A stretch of DNA of 64,000 bases from Palsa-360 sp963719875. GTDB taxonomy: Bacteria > Acidobacteriota > Terriglobia > Acidiferrales > UBA7541. Below are positions 38,947 through 47,948 of this stretch, one piece after another (the stretch's first letter is position 1; the number at the start of each line of letters is the position of its first letter). The notes beneath the pieces were generated by a model that saw only the letters and a program-made list of their open reading frames with translations, did no database searches and was not told the origin of the DNA. The stretch is from NCBI GenBank assembly GCA_963719875.1, contig CAVRDJ010000004.1, forward strand, positions 310,001 through 374,000, written 5' to 3'. The translations under genes were made by a program, and so were the position numbers.

Positions 38947-41207
38947 GGGCGCGCCTCCACTTCCACTTGCTTTTCGGCTGCTTCCGGAAGGGAACGTATC
39001 ATCGTGCAGTAGCGGCTCAAACTGCCGCTGGTAAATAGCGTGTCTCCAGAGGAGAAGATCGAGCCGGCCGGGACGTCAAATTTGGCATTCCCAGTGGCGG
39101 GGGAAACTGGCGAAGTTCGCTCCGCTTCTCCAAGTAGAAGCGTCGTCATCGCGAGGCTATAGCCCGGCACCGATTGGCGAATCTCGTCGAAGGCCGCCTC
39201 CGGTGTGCGCAGGCGGACAGCCTGTCCAAGCCCGTGTTGCGCCAGTTGGAACGAAAGAATTCGCAGAATATCGAAATCCGTGCGAGTGCCCATGACGTCG
39301 CCGCCCTTGCGCACCAGTTGCACTTCACCGGCGGTGTTGGTCATGGTCCCGTTTTTCTCGTAGGCAGCGGCTGCCGGCAGCACGATGTCAGCGAGCTGCG
39401 CAGTCTCGGTGAGGAAGAGGTCCTGCACAATAAGCAAGTCGAGCTTGCCCAGCCGGCCTGTTGCGGAAATGCTGAAGGTTTTTACCGGGTTCGCGCCGAC
39501 CACGTAGAGCGCGTGCAACTGTCCCTTGGCCGCGGCGTTGAGCATCCCGCGCGCGTCCATTCCAGGCTTTTCCGGCAGCTTCGCGCCCCACAACGCGGCA
39601 AATTTCTCTCGCGCCTTCGCGTCAGTGACAGGGACATAGCCGGGGAGCATGTCAGGGAGCTGTCCCATGTCCGCGGCGCCGCGCGAATTCGAGTAATCGC
39701 CCAGCGCCATGTAACGCGTCAGGCCGGGCAGGGAAGACCCGAATTTCACGAGGTCTCGAATGGCCGCGCCGGTGAGCTCCGCGCCAAAGACGATGACGAC
39801 GTTGCTCTCTTTTTCGAGCGAGGCCTTGAGCGAGGCCAGCCGCTCAGTGGTGCCGGCATCGAGCTGCGCTTCGCGGCCTGCGAGCCACCGTACTGCGGTC
39901 GCCTCGCGGCCTTGCGGCACTTCGGCAAATCCTTTGGCCTTGCGGAGCAGCCGGATCGATTTGGAATTGACGATGTACAGGCGCGCGCCCCGATGGCGGA
40001 TGGCGGAACGAATTTGCCAGGCGACCAGCGGGCTCTGCTCGGTCGGATCGTGGCCGACGAGCAATACCGCGTCCGCCTCGTACAGCTGCGTTATCGTGGC
40101 TCCCGCAGTGGCAGCCTGAGTGCCGAGCGCGGCGATCAGGCTGGCATAATCGGCGGTGCGGTGATGGTCGACGTTGTTCGTGCCAATGGACGCGCGCGCA
40201 ATCCGTCCCAGCAGGTAATTTTCTTCGTTCGTCGTGCGGTTCGAGCCAATGAAGCCGATCGAATCCGCGCCGGAGCCTTTGTGCACTTCGGCGAGACGCC
40301 GGGAAACTTCCGCCAGCGCGTCTTCCCAGCTGGAAGGCACCAGCTTGCCTTCGCGACGGACGAGCGGCAGCTTCAGGCGCTCCGGGTGTCTCGTGAAATC
40401 AAATCCGAAGCGGCCCTTCACGCACAGAAAATCTTTGTTGAATCCGGAGAGGTCGCGATTGTTGGCGCGCAGAATTTCATTGTTGCGCACGCTCAGCGTG
40501 GTCTTGCAGCCATTCGAGCAATGCGTGCAGACGGTGGAGACGTAGGTCATTTCCCACGGGCGCGTCTTGTAGCGGTACGTGCCGCTCGTCAGCGCGCCGA
40601 CGGGACAGATATCGATGCACATGCCGCACTCTTCGCAGTCCAGATGATCCTCGCCATTCGGAATGATCACCGATTGCGAGCCGCGAGCGCCCACGCCGAG
40701 CGCTTTGACGTCCATCCCTTCGTCGCACACGCGCACGCAGCGGAAACACAAAATGCACCGCGGCGCATCGTAATAAACCGACTCCGACCACTTCTGCTCG
40801 GGCTGATGCCGCTTTTCTTCGTTGAAGCGGCTCTGGTCCGCGCCGTAGGTAAAAACCATATCCTGCAATTCGCATTCGCCGCCCTTATCGCACACGGGAC
40901 AATCGAGCGGATGGTTGGCCAGCAGGAATTCCAGCATGCCCTTGCGCGCTTCATGCACTTGCGGCGTGCTGGTGCGGACCACCATGCCGGGCATCGCCAC
41001 CAGCGTGCAGGCAGTTTGCAGCTTGGGCGCTTTTTCGACTTCGACCAGGCACATGCGGCAGGCCGCCTGCAAAGAGAGGCCGGGGAAATAGCAGAATGAC
41101 GGGACTTCGATGCCCATGCGGCGCGCGGCTTCGATCACCAGCGTCCCGGGCGGGACGGTGACGTCGCGGTCGTCAATCTTCAGCGTGATATCTTTTGAAT
41201 CCGCCAT
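38943..41207 (-). CDS. nuoG: Complex I subunit NuoG (75-kDa iron-sulfur subunit)
   Basis: 754 residues. NuoG carries electrons from the NADH module along a chain of Fe-S clusters. An N-terminal [2Fe-2S] ferredoxin domain has C39, C50, C53 and C67. Next come the His/Cys ligands of N5 (HPLDCPVCDKGGEC), two [4Fe-4S] sites (CILCFRCVRVC and CEECGMCIDICP) and an extra site, CTHCSNGC plus a later Cys, matching cluster N7. The remainder is the molybdopterin-oxidoreductase-like fold without a metal cofactor role. It is the only nuoG in the window, lying 15 bases after nuoEF. Confidence 0.96.
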   Translation of the reverse strand: MADSKDITLKIDDRDVTVPPGTLVIEAARRMGIEVPSFCYFPGLSLQAACRMCLVEVEKAPKLQTACTLVAMPGMVVRTSTPQVHEARKGMLEFLLANHPLDCPVCDKGGECELQDMVFTYGADQSRFNEEKRHQPEQKWSESVYYDAPRCILCFRCVRVCDEGMDVKALGVGARGSQSVIIPNGEDHLDCEECGMCIDICPVGALTSGTYRYKTRPWEMTYVSTVCTHCSNGCKTTLSVRNNEILRANNRDLSGFNKDFLCVKGRFGFDFTRHPERLKLPLVRREGKLVPSSWEDALAEVSRRLAEVHKGSGADSIGFIGSNRTTNEENYLLGRIARASIGTNNVDHHRTADYASLIAALGTQAATAGATITQLYEADAVLLVGHDPTEQSPLVAWQIRSAIRHRGARLYIVNSKSIRLLRKAKGFAEVPQGREATAVRWLAGREAQLDAGTTERLASLKASLEKESNVVIVFGAELTGAAIRDLVKFGSSLPGLTRYMALGDYSNSRGAADMGQLPDMLPGYVPVTDAKAREKFAALWGAKLPEKPGMDARGMLNAAAKGQLHALYVVGANPVKTFSISATGRLGKLDLLIVQDLFLTETAQLADIVLPAAAAYEKNGTMTNTAGEVQLVRKGGDVMGTRTDFDILRILSFQLAQHGLGQAVRLRTPEAAFDEIRQSVPGYSLAMTTLLLGEAERTSPVSPATGNAKFDVPAGSIFSSGDTLFTSGSLSRYCTMIRSLPEAAEKQVEVEARP

Positions 41208-41222
41208 TTTGTCCCAGGATCC

Positions 41223-43037
41223 TCAGCGGACCGCGGCCATGACATCGGCCGGTCGGAACGGACATTTTCCGGAAAGATGTTCTTCAAACTCGTTCCGCCA
41301 TTTCTTGACGATACTAATGGTGGGCATCGCAGCGGCATCGCCGAGTGGGCAGAACGTGCGGCCCAGCATATTTTTTGCCAGATCGGCCACAAGAGTAATG
41401 TCTTCCGGGCGGCCGAAGCCCGAATGGAAACGGTCCAGCATCTTGCGCAGCCAGCCCGTGCCTTCGCGGCAGGGAATACACCACCCACAGGATTCGTGCG
41501 CGTAGAAATGCATGATGCGCCGCGCCAGGTCCACCATGCATGTGTCTTCGTCGATGACGACGAGGCCGCCCGAGCCGAGCATCGAGCCGGCCTTGGCGAC
41601 GGAATCGTAATCCATATTGATGTCGATTTCCTCCGCCGTCAGCAGCGGGCAAGAACTGCCGCCGGGGATGATGGCCTTGAGCTTTCTCTCATTACGCATT
41701 CCGCCGGCTACGTCTTCGATGATTTTGCGCAACGGGAAACCCATCGGCAATTCATAGATGCCGGGCTTGTTGACGTGGCCGGAAACGCAGAACAGGCGCG
41801 TGCCTCCGTTTTTCGGGGATCCGAGGCCTGCGTACCATTCGCCTCCTCGCCGCAGAATTTCCGGGGCCGCGGAGAGCGTCTCGACGTTGTTGATGACGGT
41901 CGGCGATCCGTACAGGCCTACGACCGCGGGAAATGGCGGCCGAATGCGCGGATACCCGCGCTTACCTTCGAGCGATTCCATCAGCGCCGATTCCTCACCG
42001 CATTCGTAGGCGCCCGCTCCTGTATGCGTGACCAGGTCGAAATCGAATCCGCTGCCGAGAATATTTTTGCCGAGATAGCCAGCCATGTAGGCCTCTTCAA
42101 TGGCCTCGTCCAGGATGTCCAGAACGTAGCGATACTCGCCGCGAACATAAATGTACCCCTGATGCGAGCCGACGGCGCGGCCGGCAATCACGACGCCTTC
42201 GATCAACTGATGCGGCATCATCTCCATCAGCGGGCGGTCTTTACAGGTGCCGGGCTCGCTCTCATCCGCGTTGCATAGAATGTACTTGGGCTTGGCCGAT
42301 TCCTTGGGCACAAAGCTCCACTTCATGCCGGTCGGAAATCCCGCGCCGCCACGGCCGCGCAGATTCGACTTTTTGACTTCATCGACGACCTGCTCGGGAG
42401 TCAGTTCCTTCAGCGCGCGCGCCATCCCTTTATAGCCGTCATGCGCGAGGTAAACTTCCAGCTTGTGCGAATCCTTGACGCCGAAGAGCCGGCTGATGAC
42501 GGGCACTTCGGCGGGATGCCGTTCTTTCACCGAGCCTGTAATCGGCGTCGAGGTCTGCGGCTTGCGTCCCGTTTCGAGGGCCTCGAAAATTTGCGTGGTG
42601 CGTTCGACGGTGAGATTTTCGTAGAAGTCGTAATTCACCTGCATGGCCGGAGCGCCGGTGCAGGCGCCGATACACTCCACTTCTTCGAGGGAAAATACGC
42701 CGTCGGCAGTTGTTTCCTTGTGTCCGATCTCCAGCTTTTTCTGAACAAACTCGTAGAGATTGTTGCCGCCGCGCAGCATGCAGGACACATTCGTGCAGAC
42801 CTGCACGTGGAATTTACCGGCGCGCTGGCGGCGAAGCATCGAATAGTACGCCATGGTTTCGGTCACCTGCAACGCGTTCAGGCCGAGCCGGCTGGCGATT
42901 TCTCCGACCATCTCATCGCTGACGAAACCGAACTGATCCTGGGCGTAGAGCAGCATGGGGATGAGCGCCGAACGCTTCACCGGGTAGCGGTTTTCCAAGG
43001 TTTGGAATTTGGCTTCCAGTTGTGGAGGCAAATTCAT
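41223..43037 (-). CDS. nuoEF: Fused NuoE-NuoF (24-kDa and 51-kDa subunits in one protein)
   Basis: 604 residues in one uninterrupted frame. Residues 1-160 are NuoE with a [2Fe-2S] site from C81, C86, C122 and C126. Residues about 180-604 are NuoF, with the FMN/NADH loop GRGGAGFPTG (228-237), NADESEPGT, and the [4Fe-4S] ligands CGWCIPCREG plus a later Cys (RTFCPLGD). NuoF oxidises NADH and NuoE takes up electrons. In most bacteria these are two genes. A short hinge (about 160-180) joins them here, with no internal stop or start. Its ATG overlaps the nuoD stop (TGATG). Confidence 0.95.
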   Translation of the reverse strand: MNLPPQLEAKFQTLENRYPVKRSALIPMLLYAQDQFGFVSDEMVGEIASRLGLNALQVTETMAYYSMLRRQRAGKFHVQVCTNVSCMLRGGNNLYEFVQKKLEIGHKETTADGVFSLEEVECIGACTGAPAMQVNYDFYENLTVERTTQIFEALETGRKPQTSTPITGSVKERHPAEVPVISRLFGVKDSHKLEVYLAHDGYKGMARALKELTPEQVVDEVKKSNLRGRGGAGFPTGMKWSFVPKESAKPKYILCNADESEPGTCKDRPLMEMMPHQLIEGVVIAGRAVGSHQGYIYVRGEYRYVLDILDEAIEEAYMAGYLGKNILGSGFDFDLVTHTGAGAYECGEESALMESLEGKRGYPRIRPPFPAVVGLYGSPTVINNVETLSAAPEILRRGGEWYAGLGSPKNGGTRLFCVSGHVNKPGIYELPMGFPLRKIIEDVAGGMRNERKLKAIIPGGSSCPLLTAEEIDINMDYDSVAKAGSMLGSGGLVVIDEDTCMVDLARRIMHFYAHESCGWCIPCREGTGWLRKMLDRFHSGFGRPEDITLVADLAKNMLGRTFCPLGDAAAMPTISIVKKWRNEFEEHLSGKCPFRPADVMAAVR

Positions 43038-44233
43038 CAGCGATCAATCTCCCCGAGGACGATATCCAGCGTCCCGATGCAGGCAATCGCGTCGGCCACC
43101 AGGCGGCCCTCCACCATCTTCTGCAACACTTGCAGATTCACGAACGAGGGTGCGCGGATCTTCATGCGATACGGCTTTGGCGAACCGTCGCTCGCGAGGA
43201 AACAGCCCAGTTCGCCGCGGGGCGATTCGATCCGCTGGTAAACTTCGCCGGGCGGAGGGGCGAATCCTTCCGTAAAAATCTTGAAGTGGTAAATCAGCGC
43301 TTCCATTTCCGTCTTCATTTTTTCACGCTGCGGCGGAACGATCCCGGGCGCATCGGCCTTCACGGGGCCCTCCGGCGGAATTTTTTCGAGCGCCTGACGG
43401 ACAATTTTCAGGCTCTCGCGCATTTCCGCGACGCGGCACAAGTAGCGGGCGTAGCAATCGCCTTCGGTGCGCACGGGCACCTTAAAATCGAATTCGTCGT
43501 AACTCGAGTAGGGGAAATATTTCCGGACGTCGTAATCCACGCCGGAGCCGCGCAGCGACGGGCCGGAAACGCCCATTGCAATTGCGTCGTCCGCATTCAG
43601 CACGCCCACGCCCTGTGTGCGCCCGATCCAGATCCGGTTCTTGGTCAGCAATTCTTCATATTCATCGAAACGGGAAGGGAAGGCCTGGACAATTTTCTGG
43701 ACATGATCGGTCCAGCCGACGGGCGGATCTAGCGCGAGGCCGCCAATGCGGAAATAGCTGGTCATCATCCGCTGGCCGCTGACGAGTTCAAAGATTTTCA
43801 GAATTTCTTCGCGCTCGCGGAAACAATACAGAAATACCGACATCGCGCCCAAGTCGATCGCGTGTGTGCCCAGCCAGACCAGGTGCGAGCCGATGCGCGT
43901 GAGTTCGGTCAGCAGTACTCGAATGTATTGCGCGCGCTTGGGAACTTCGAGGCCAAGCAATTTCTCCACCGCCAGGCAGTAGGCCAGATTATTCGACAGC
44001 GGCGCGAGGTAATCCATGCGGTCGGTGATCGTGATGGCCTGCGAATAGGTCAGCGCCTCGGCCGTTTTTTCGATACCGGTGTGCAAATATCCGATATCCA
44101 CGTCCGCTTTGACGATAATCTCTCCGTCTAATTCCAACAGCACGCGCAACACGCCGTGCGTCGATGGGTGCTGGGGCCCCATGTTGAGGACCATGGTTTG
44201 TTCAGGGCCAGTGGCAGTCTGTACGGTGGTCAT
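43037..44233 (-). CDS. nuoD: Complex I subunit NuoD (second cluster)
   Basis: 398 residues from the ATG at 44233; the open frame reaches 44320 but overlaps nuoC without homology. The quinone-site loop LNMGPQHPSTHGVLR, DRMDYLAPLSNN and the C-terminal DIVLGEIDR are intact. It carries an insertion after about residue 300 (PPQREKMKTEMEALIYHFK) that is absent from the plus-strand NuoD but common in other bacteria. The two copies belong to different complex I lineages. Confidence 0.96.
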   Translation of the reverse strand: MTTVQTATGPEQTMVLNMGPQHPSTHGVLRVLLELDGEIIVKADVDIGYLHTGIEKTAEALTYSQAITITDRMDYLAPLSNNLAYCLAVEKLLGLEVPKRAQYIRVLLTELTRIGSHLVWLGTHAIDLGAMSVFLYCFREREEILKIFELVSGQRMMTSYFRIGGLALDPPVGWTDHVQKIVQAFPSRFDEYEELLTKNRIWIGRTQGVGVLNADDAIAMGVSGPSLRGSGVDYDVRKYFPYSSYDEFDFKVPVRTEGDCYARYLCRVAEMRESLKIVRQALEKIPPEGPVKADAPGIVPPQREKMKTEMEALIYHFKIFTEGFAPPPGEVYQRIESPRGELGCFLASDGSPKPYRMKIRAPSFVNLQVLQKMVEGRLVADAIACIGTLDIVLGEIDR

Positions 44234-44264
44234 AGCGCAGGTTCGCTCGTCTCCGAGTCGGAAA

Positions 44265-44744
44265 TCAGCGAGGGCCCTCCACGGGATAATCCTTGCGGAG
44301 GGGATAGCCTTCCCAATCATCGGGCATCAGCATGCGACGCAAATCGGGGTGCCCTTCAAACCGAATGCCCAGGAGGTCGAAGATTTCGCGTTCGTGCCAA
44401 TTTGCTGTCGGCCAAACGGGTACGACCGATTCGATGACCGGATCTTCGCCCGGTAAGCGGACCCGCAGGCAAATCGTTTCGCGTCGCGAGAGGGATAACA
44501 GATGATAATTCAGCTCGAAGCGGGGTTCGATGGGAAACCGGTCCACGCCGGTCACATCGGAAAGGAAGGTAAACGCCAGATCGGCATCGGAAATCATGAA
44601 TTCGGCGAGGGGCCGCAAATGCTCGCGATACACGACCACCGTCAACTCCCCACGAAAGGAAATCAATCCTGCGACGGCTTCGGGCCGCCAGCCGCGGATT
44701 TTCGCGATGATGGGGTTTTGCTCGAGGTCAGATATCTCCGTCAC
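44265..44744 (-). CDS. nuoC: Complex I subunit NuoC (second cluster)
   Basis: 159 residues starting at a GTG (44744) that overlaps the nuoA stop as GTGA. The frame is open further upstream, but that part is antisense-like noise over nuoA. Family blocks are FLSDVTGVDRFP, VPVWPTANWHEREIFDLLGIRFEGHPDLRRML and PLRKDYPVEG. The overlap with nuoA leaves no room for nuoB. It lacks the Pro/Ala-rich lead of the other NuoC. Confidence 0.93.
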   Translation of the reverse strand: MTEISDLEQNPIIAKIRGWRPEAVAGLISFRGELTVVVYREHLRPLAEFMISDADLAFTFLSDVTGVDRFPIEPRFELNYHLLSLSRRETICLRVRLPGEDPVIESVVPVWPTANWHEREIFDLLGIRFEGHPDLRRMLMPDDWEGYPLRKDYPVEGPR

Positions 44745-45139
44745 GAAGTCCGGTCCCGGCGCGCGGCTGGATGGTTCCAGTCCAACGCCCCTTTCTTCCA
44801 CAGATAGAAATAGCCCACCAGCAAAATCCCGATGTATAGGAGCATTTCCACAAACCCAAACCACCGCAACGACTTGAAGATAAAAGCCCAGGGGTACAAG
44901 AAAATGGCTTCCACATCGAACAAAATAAATATGATCCCAACCAGATAGAATTTTACGGAAAACGGCTCGCGGGCATCGCCTGTCGGCGTGATTCCGCATT
45001 CATAGGCTTGCGATTTTACTTTGGAGGGGCGTCTCCAGCCCACGAACGAGGAGAGCAGAAGCAGAATGCCCGAAAGCGCCATCGCCAAGATGAGGTGTAA
45101 AAGAAGCGGCGCGTAGGCTTGGAGGTCGTTTCCTGTCAT
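44741..45139 (-). CDS. nuoA: Complex I subunit NuoA (second cluster)
   Basis: 132 residues from the ATG at 45139; an open extension to 45193 is not needed. It has three helices and the conserved loop YECGITPTGDAREPFSVKFY, followed by FDVEAIFLYPWAF. It is the first gene of the minus-strand operon, so its promoter should lie in the roughly 110 bases shared with the divergent unknown gene. The reverse strand of ctataatagc near 45150 is AT-rich and could be a -10 region, though this is unproven. Confidence 0.93.
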   Translation of the reverse strand: MTGNDLQAYAPLLLHLILAMALSGILLLLSSFVGWRRPSKVKSQAYECGITPTGDAREPFSVKFYLVGIIFILFDVEAIFLYPWAFIFKSLRWFGFVEMLLYIGILLVGYFYLWKKGALDWNHPAARRDRTS

Positions 45140-45249
45140 CGGAGCACAAGCTATAATAGCGACGAAGCACCAACCGGTCAAATGCGCCAACAAGATTTAT
45201 CGGCAATTTCTTCGATTCAGTTAAGAGAGAAACGAATCAATATTCGGAT

Positions 45250-45909
45250 ATGGGAAAGGCTGGCGGTCCTATGAACTTCGGCTTCAACTCGAACGTTCCC
45301 GTCGGAGACACCATGTATCACGTGCAAACGGAGGACCGCGGTCCCGCGCATCCCTTTCTCGATACGGTGGTTTATCTGGCTGGCCGGGTGATCTACAAGC
45401 GCAGCACCAGCTACGAGCAGTTTGCCATGGGAATGGAAGCGAAGGCGCTGGCGCAGAAGCTGCACGAGCGCCTGGCGCAGCAACATCGCGAAGTGATTGC
45501 CGAACTCGAGGCCGGGACCCTGCCGCCCCAGTCAGAGGAAAAAACGCATCCAGCAGCGGAGGATAGTGATTCGCCCGACCGTTTCGATTTGCGCCTGATG
45601 AATCCAAAAAGCTGGTTGGCGGCGGGAACTGTGACCCTCGAAATCGAATTGCACGACAAGGATTCAAAGCGGCGTGTTGGCGGCGCCGACGTTGAGGCTT
45701 GCCTGGAACATGAAAAACAACGCATCCCGTGCGCAGAGGTTCGCACGGACACCAAAGGCTGCGCAACGCTGAAGTTTCCCATGCCTCCCAACGTGGCCGA
45801 AGGGTCGTCCCTCGTGGTTCGCGCGACCGACGGCTCCCACTATGGGGAATTGCGATTCCGGCTAAAATCGAAGCCCAGCGATAAGACACCAGCCCCGGTA
45901 TCGCAATGA
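45250..45909 (+). CDS. Conserved protein of unknown function coupled to thiS
   Basis: 219 residues (206-212 if the ATG at 45271 is used). The N-terminal 80 residues contain a distinctive block (FGFNSNVPVGDTMYHVQTED, then GRVIYKRSTSYEQF) that I remember from unnamed proteins in Acidobacteria and related phyla. The middle is an acidic, disordered linker. Residues about 125-205 look like an Ig-type beta sandwich (VTLEIELHDKDSKRRVGGADVE...). There is no signal peptide. Its stop overlaps the thiS start (ATGA), so the two are translated together. No function can be assigned. Confidence 0.75.
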   Translation: MGKAGGPMNFGFNSNVPVGDTMYHVQTEDRGPAHPFLDTVVYLAGRVIYKRSTSYEQFAMGMEAKALAQKLHERLAQQHREVIAELEAGTLPPQSEEKTHPAAEDSDSPDRFDLRLMNPKSWLAAGTVTLEIELHDKDSKRRVGGADVEACLEHEKQRIPCAEVRTDTKGCATLKFPMPPNVAEGSSLVVRATDGSHYGELRFRLKSKPSDKTPAPVSQ

Positions 45910-46118
45910 GTACAGGAGTCCAAATTGTCGTGAATGGTGAAACGCGCGAAGTCCCGGAAGGGCTTGGCGTTTCCGCGCTTCTTTCCCATCTGGGCCTGCC
46001 TGCCGATCGAGTGGCCATTGAGCGCAACCTGGAGATTCTTCCGCGTTCGCAGTGGACCGCTACCGCCGTGCAACCTGGGGACCGATTCGAGATTGTTCAC
46101 CTTGTCGGGGGAGGGTAG
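45906..46118 (+). CDS. thiS: ThiS-family sulfur carrier protein
   Basis: 70 residues with a ubiquitin-like fold, ending in the Gly-Gly tail (VHLVGGG) that is thiocarboxylated to deliver sulfur to the thiazole of thiamin. NGETREVP at the start and LPADRVAIERN and PGDRFEIVHLVGGG are typical. Usually thiG, thiF or thiO is adjacent; none is here. It is instead coupled to an unknown gene, so a non-thiamin sulfur-transfer or modifier role is possible. Family assignment is secure. Confidence 0.88.
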   Translation: MSTGVQIVVNGETREVPEGLGVSALLSHLGLPADRVAIERNLEILPRSQWTATAVQPGDRFEIVHLVGGG

Positions 46119-46254
46119 ACAGTTACTTACCAATCGCTCGTCGGGGCCAATCGCTGTCATACATAATCGTGCTGCGCCGTAGTTCGCTTGACGCTTCTCT
46201 TAACAGTGATAGTGTGTAGTCTATTGTTGCCGTCTTAGATTGAGGGAGGAAAAT

Positions 46255-46488
46255 GTGAAGTCCTACATTTTTCGCGTTGTATTGGAGCAGGATGAGGATG
46301 TCTGGCGGGCCTTTATTCCCGAGCTAGAGGCCAAAGGCGCGGCTACCTGGGGAAACACGAAAGAAGAAGCATTGAGGAACATCCACGAAGTTGCGCAGAT
46401 GGTGATCGAGGCCCTCCTCGAAGACGGTGAGTCACTGCCCCCTCGTATTACGGAAATTGATCAACCAGTTGTAGCCGTCACTGTATGA
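46255..46488 (+). CDS. hicB: HicB-family antitoxin
   Basis: 77 residues from a GTG at 46255, placed by GGGAGGA upstream; the frame is open to a TTG at 46240. The partial RNase-H-like HicB fold is seen as VVLEQDEDVWRAFIPELEAKGAATWGNTKEEALRNIHE (in parts). There is no separate DNA-binding domain, which is normal for short HicB. HicB neutralises HicA and usually represses the operon. It overlaps hicA by four bases (ATGA). Confidence 0.85.
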   Translation: MKSYIFRVVLEQDEDVWRAFIPELEAKGAATWGNTKEEALRNIHEVAQMVIEALLEDGESLPPRITEIDQPVVAVTV

Positions 46489-46736
46489 CGGTGGATTATT
46501 CAAAGCTTCGCTCTGTTACCGCCCGCCAGATGGCCTCCGCCCTGTTAGCAGATGGCTTTCAATTGCAAAGGCAAAAGGGCAGTCACCGGCACTACCGCCA
46601 TGCCGATCGCCGCCGCGTTACCCTGTCCTTTCATCATTCCTCGGATACGTTCCGATTGGGCACGCTCAAAAGCATCATCGAAGTTCAAGCCCGCTGGACT
46701 GAACAGGATCTCGTCAGGCTGGAATTGCTCGATTAA
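46485..46736 (+). CDS. hicA: HicA-family mRNA-targeting toxin
   Basis: 83 residues with a dsRNA-binding-like fold. The conserved KGSHRHYRH contains the catalytic His of GSH(x)xY. HicA toxins cleave mRNA and slow growth when free of HicB. The antitoxin gene comes first here, the reverse of the classical hicAB order, which also occurs in nature. The pair looks intact. Confidence 0.85.
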   Translation: MTVDYSKLRSVTARQMASALLADGFQLQRQKGSHRHYRHADRRRVTLSFHHSSDTFRLGTLKSIIEVQARWTEQDLVRLELLD

Positions 46737-46767
46737 CCATAGGAAGTTCGGTGAGGAAACCTCAATC

Positions 46768-47172
46768 CTACCGCTTGTGTGAGGCGAGATACGCCTTCCA
46801 TGGCTCCCAGTAGTACTTCACCCAGCCCTGCGTGACGCCTTGGTGGTCGTGTGACGGAACACCTACATGGACCAGATGCACGGTTGTATCGCCGCCCGCA
46901 GCTTTTTCAAAGCTGACGATGAGGATGGAATCGGGATCTGCTTTCTTCCATTCCGCAGAGCGCCACGCCTGTACGATCATCCGATTCGGGATCAGTACTA
47001 GATTTTTTCCACAAATCATTCCACCGAAAGCGGACCACTTTCCGCCGGCCTTGCCGCTGACTTTGGCGGGCATGCCGGTGGCGGCCGTGTGTTTGCCCGA
47101 ATCCATAAAGAATTCATAGAGCGTCTTGGGCGTGGCACTAAAAGAAACGGATTGCTCGATTACTGGAGTCAT
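46768..47172 (-). CDS. SRPBCC/AHSA1-type lipid-binding-fold protein
   Basis: 134 residues from the ATG at 47172; the upstream open frame overlaps ribA and is noise. The START-like fold is seen from SVSFSATPKTLYEFFMDSG, GGKWSAFGGMICGKNLVLIP, IVQAWRSAEW and the C-terminal helix GWVKYYWEPWKAYL. Proteins of this family bind hydrophobic ligands or help chaperones; the ligand is unknown. It lies just downstream of ribA on the same strand and could share its transcript. Confidence 0.82.
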   Translation of the reverse strand: MTPVIEQSVSFSATPKTLYEFFMDSGKHTAATGMPAKVSGKAGGKWSAFGGMICGKNLVLIPNRMIVQAWRSAEWKKADPDSILIVSFEKAAGGDTTVHLVHVGVPSHDHQGVTQGWVKYYWEPWKAYLASHKR

Positions 47173-47215
47173 AGCGACCCTCCGAAGGAATTTCCATCCT
47201 ACCATCGAGACACAA

Positions 47216-47857
47216 TTACAAATTGCCCAGCAGATGGCCCATTTTCGTTCGTTTGGTTTCGAGGTACGCGTGCGAGACGCGCGAAGTGCGCGGCCGGCAC
47301 GGCACACGCTCGACGACCTGAATTCCGGCATCCTCGAGCTGTTGCACTTTGTCCGGATTATTGGAAAGCAGGCGCACGCGTTTCGCGCCGAGCAGCGTCA
47401 GGGCCGCCGCCGAAAACGCGTAGTCTCGCGAATCGGCGGCAAAGCCAAGCTCCTCGTTGGCTTCCACGGTATCCATGCCGCGGTCCTGCAATTCGTAGGC
47501 ACGCAGCTTGTTCATGAGGCCGATGCCGCGTCCCTCCTGCGGCAAGTAGAGCAGGATGCCGGAGGGCGCAGCGGCGATGCGGCGCAGGGAAAGTTCGAGC
47601 TGTGCGCGGCAATCGCAGCGTTCGGAGGCAAGGACATCTCCGGTGAGGCATTGTGAGTGCACACGCACGAGCGGCGTTTGGCCGCGAATTCGCCCATGGA
47701 CGAGCGCCATGGCGGTTTCCCGCTCATTTTTTCCCTCGATGCCGAGAATTTCAAACGGGCCGAATCGCGTCGGCAACTTGGCGCGGGCGACGATCCGGAT
47801 GGCGTGTTTCCTGACCTTGCGCGAGGCGCGTGCCCGATGTCGTGTTTTGCGCGGCAT
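47216..47857 (-). CDS. ribA: GTP cyclohydrolase II
   Basis: 213 residues. RibA opens GTP to the first riboflavin and FAD intermediate. The zinc site is SQCLTGDVLASERCDC (three Cys), with RIAAAPSGILLYLPQEGRGIGL and LLSNNPDK following. The usual Glu of HSECLTGD is Gln here. This is the stand-alone form, not a ribBA fusion, and carries a short basic N-terminal tail. The divergent sensor kinase starts about 90 bases away. Confidence 0.93.
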   Translation of the reverse strand: MPRKTRHRARASRKVRKHAIRIVARAKLPTRFGPFEILGIEGKNERETAMALVHGRIRGQTPLVRVHSQCLTGDVLASERCDCRAQLELSLRRIAAAPSGILLYLPQEGRGIGLMNKLRAYELQDRGMDTVEANEELGFAADSRDYAFSAAALTLLGAKRVRLLSNNPDKVQQLEDAGIQVVERVPCRPRTSRVSHAYLETKRTKMGHLLGNL

Positions 47858-47948
47858 GAAAAGACCCGTATTATATCAGGCGATAGGCGTAAGCGGCGCT
47901 TTACATCGGCACGGTGATTGGCTAACGTAGCCGCAGCGGGCAAGGTCC

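Noticed and set aside
39174..41099. A 641-codon frame opposite nuoG
   Set aside because: Shadow of nuoG; composition and lack of family features argue against a gene.
41223..43037. Possibility that nuoEF are two genes with a missed stop
   Set aside because: The frame is continuous through a plausible hinge, with no internal start signal; the fusion is the simpler reading.
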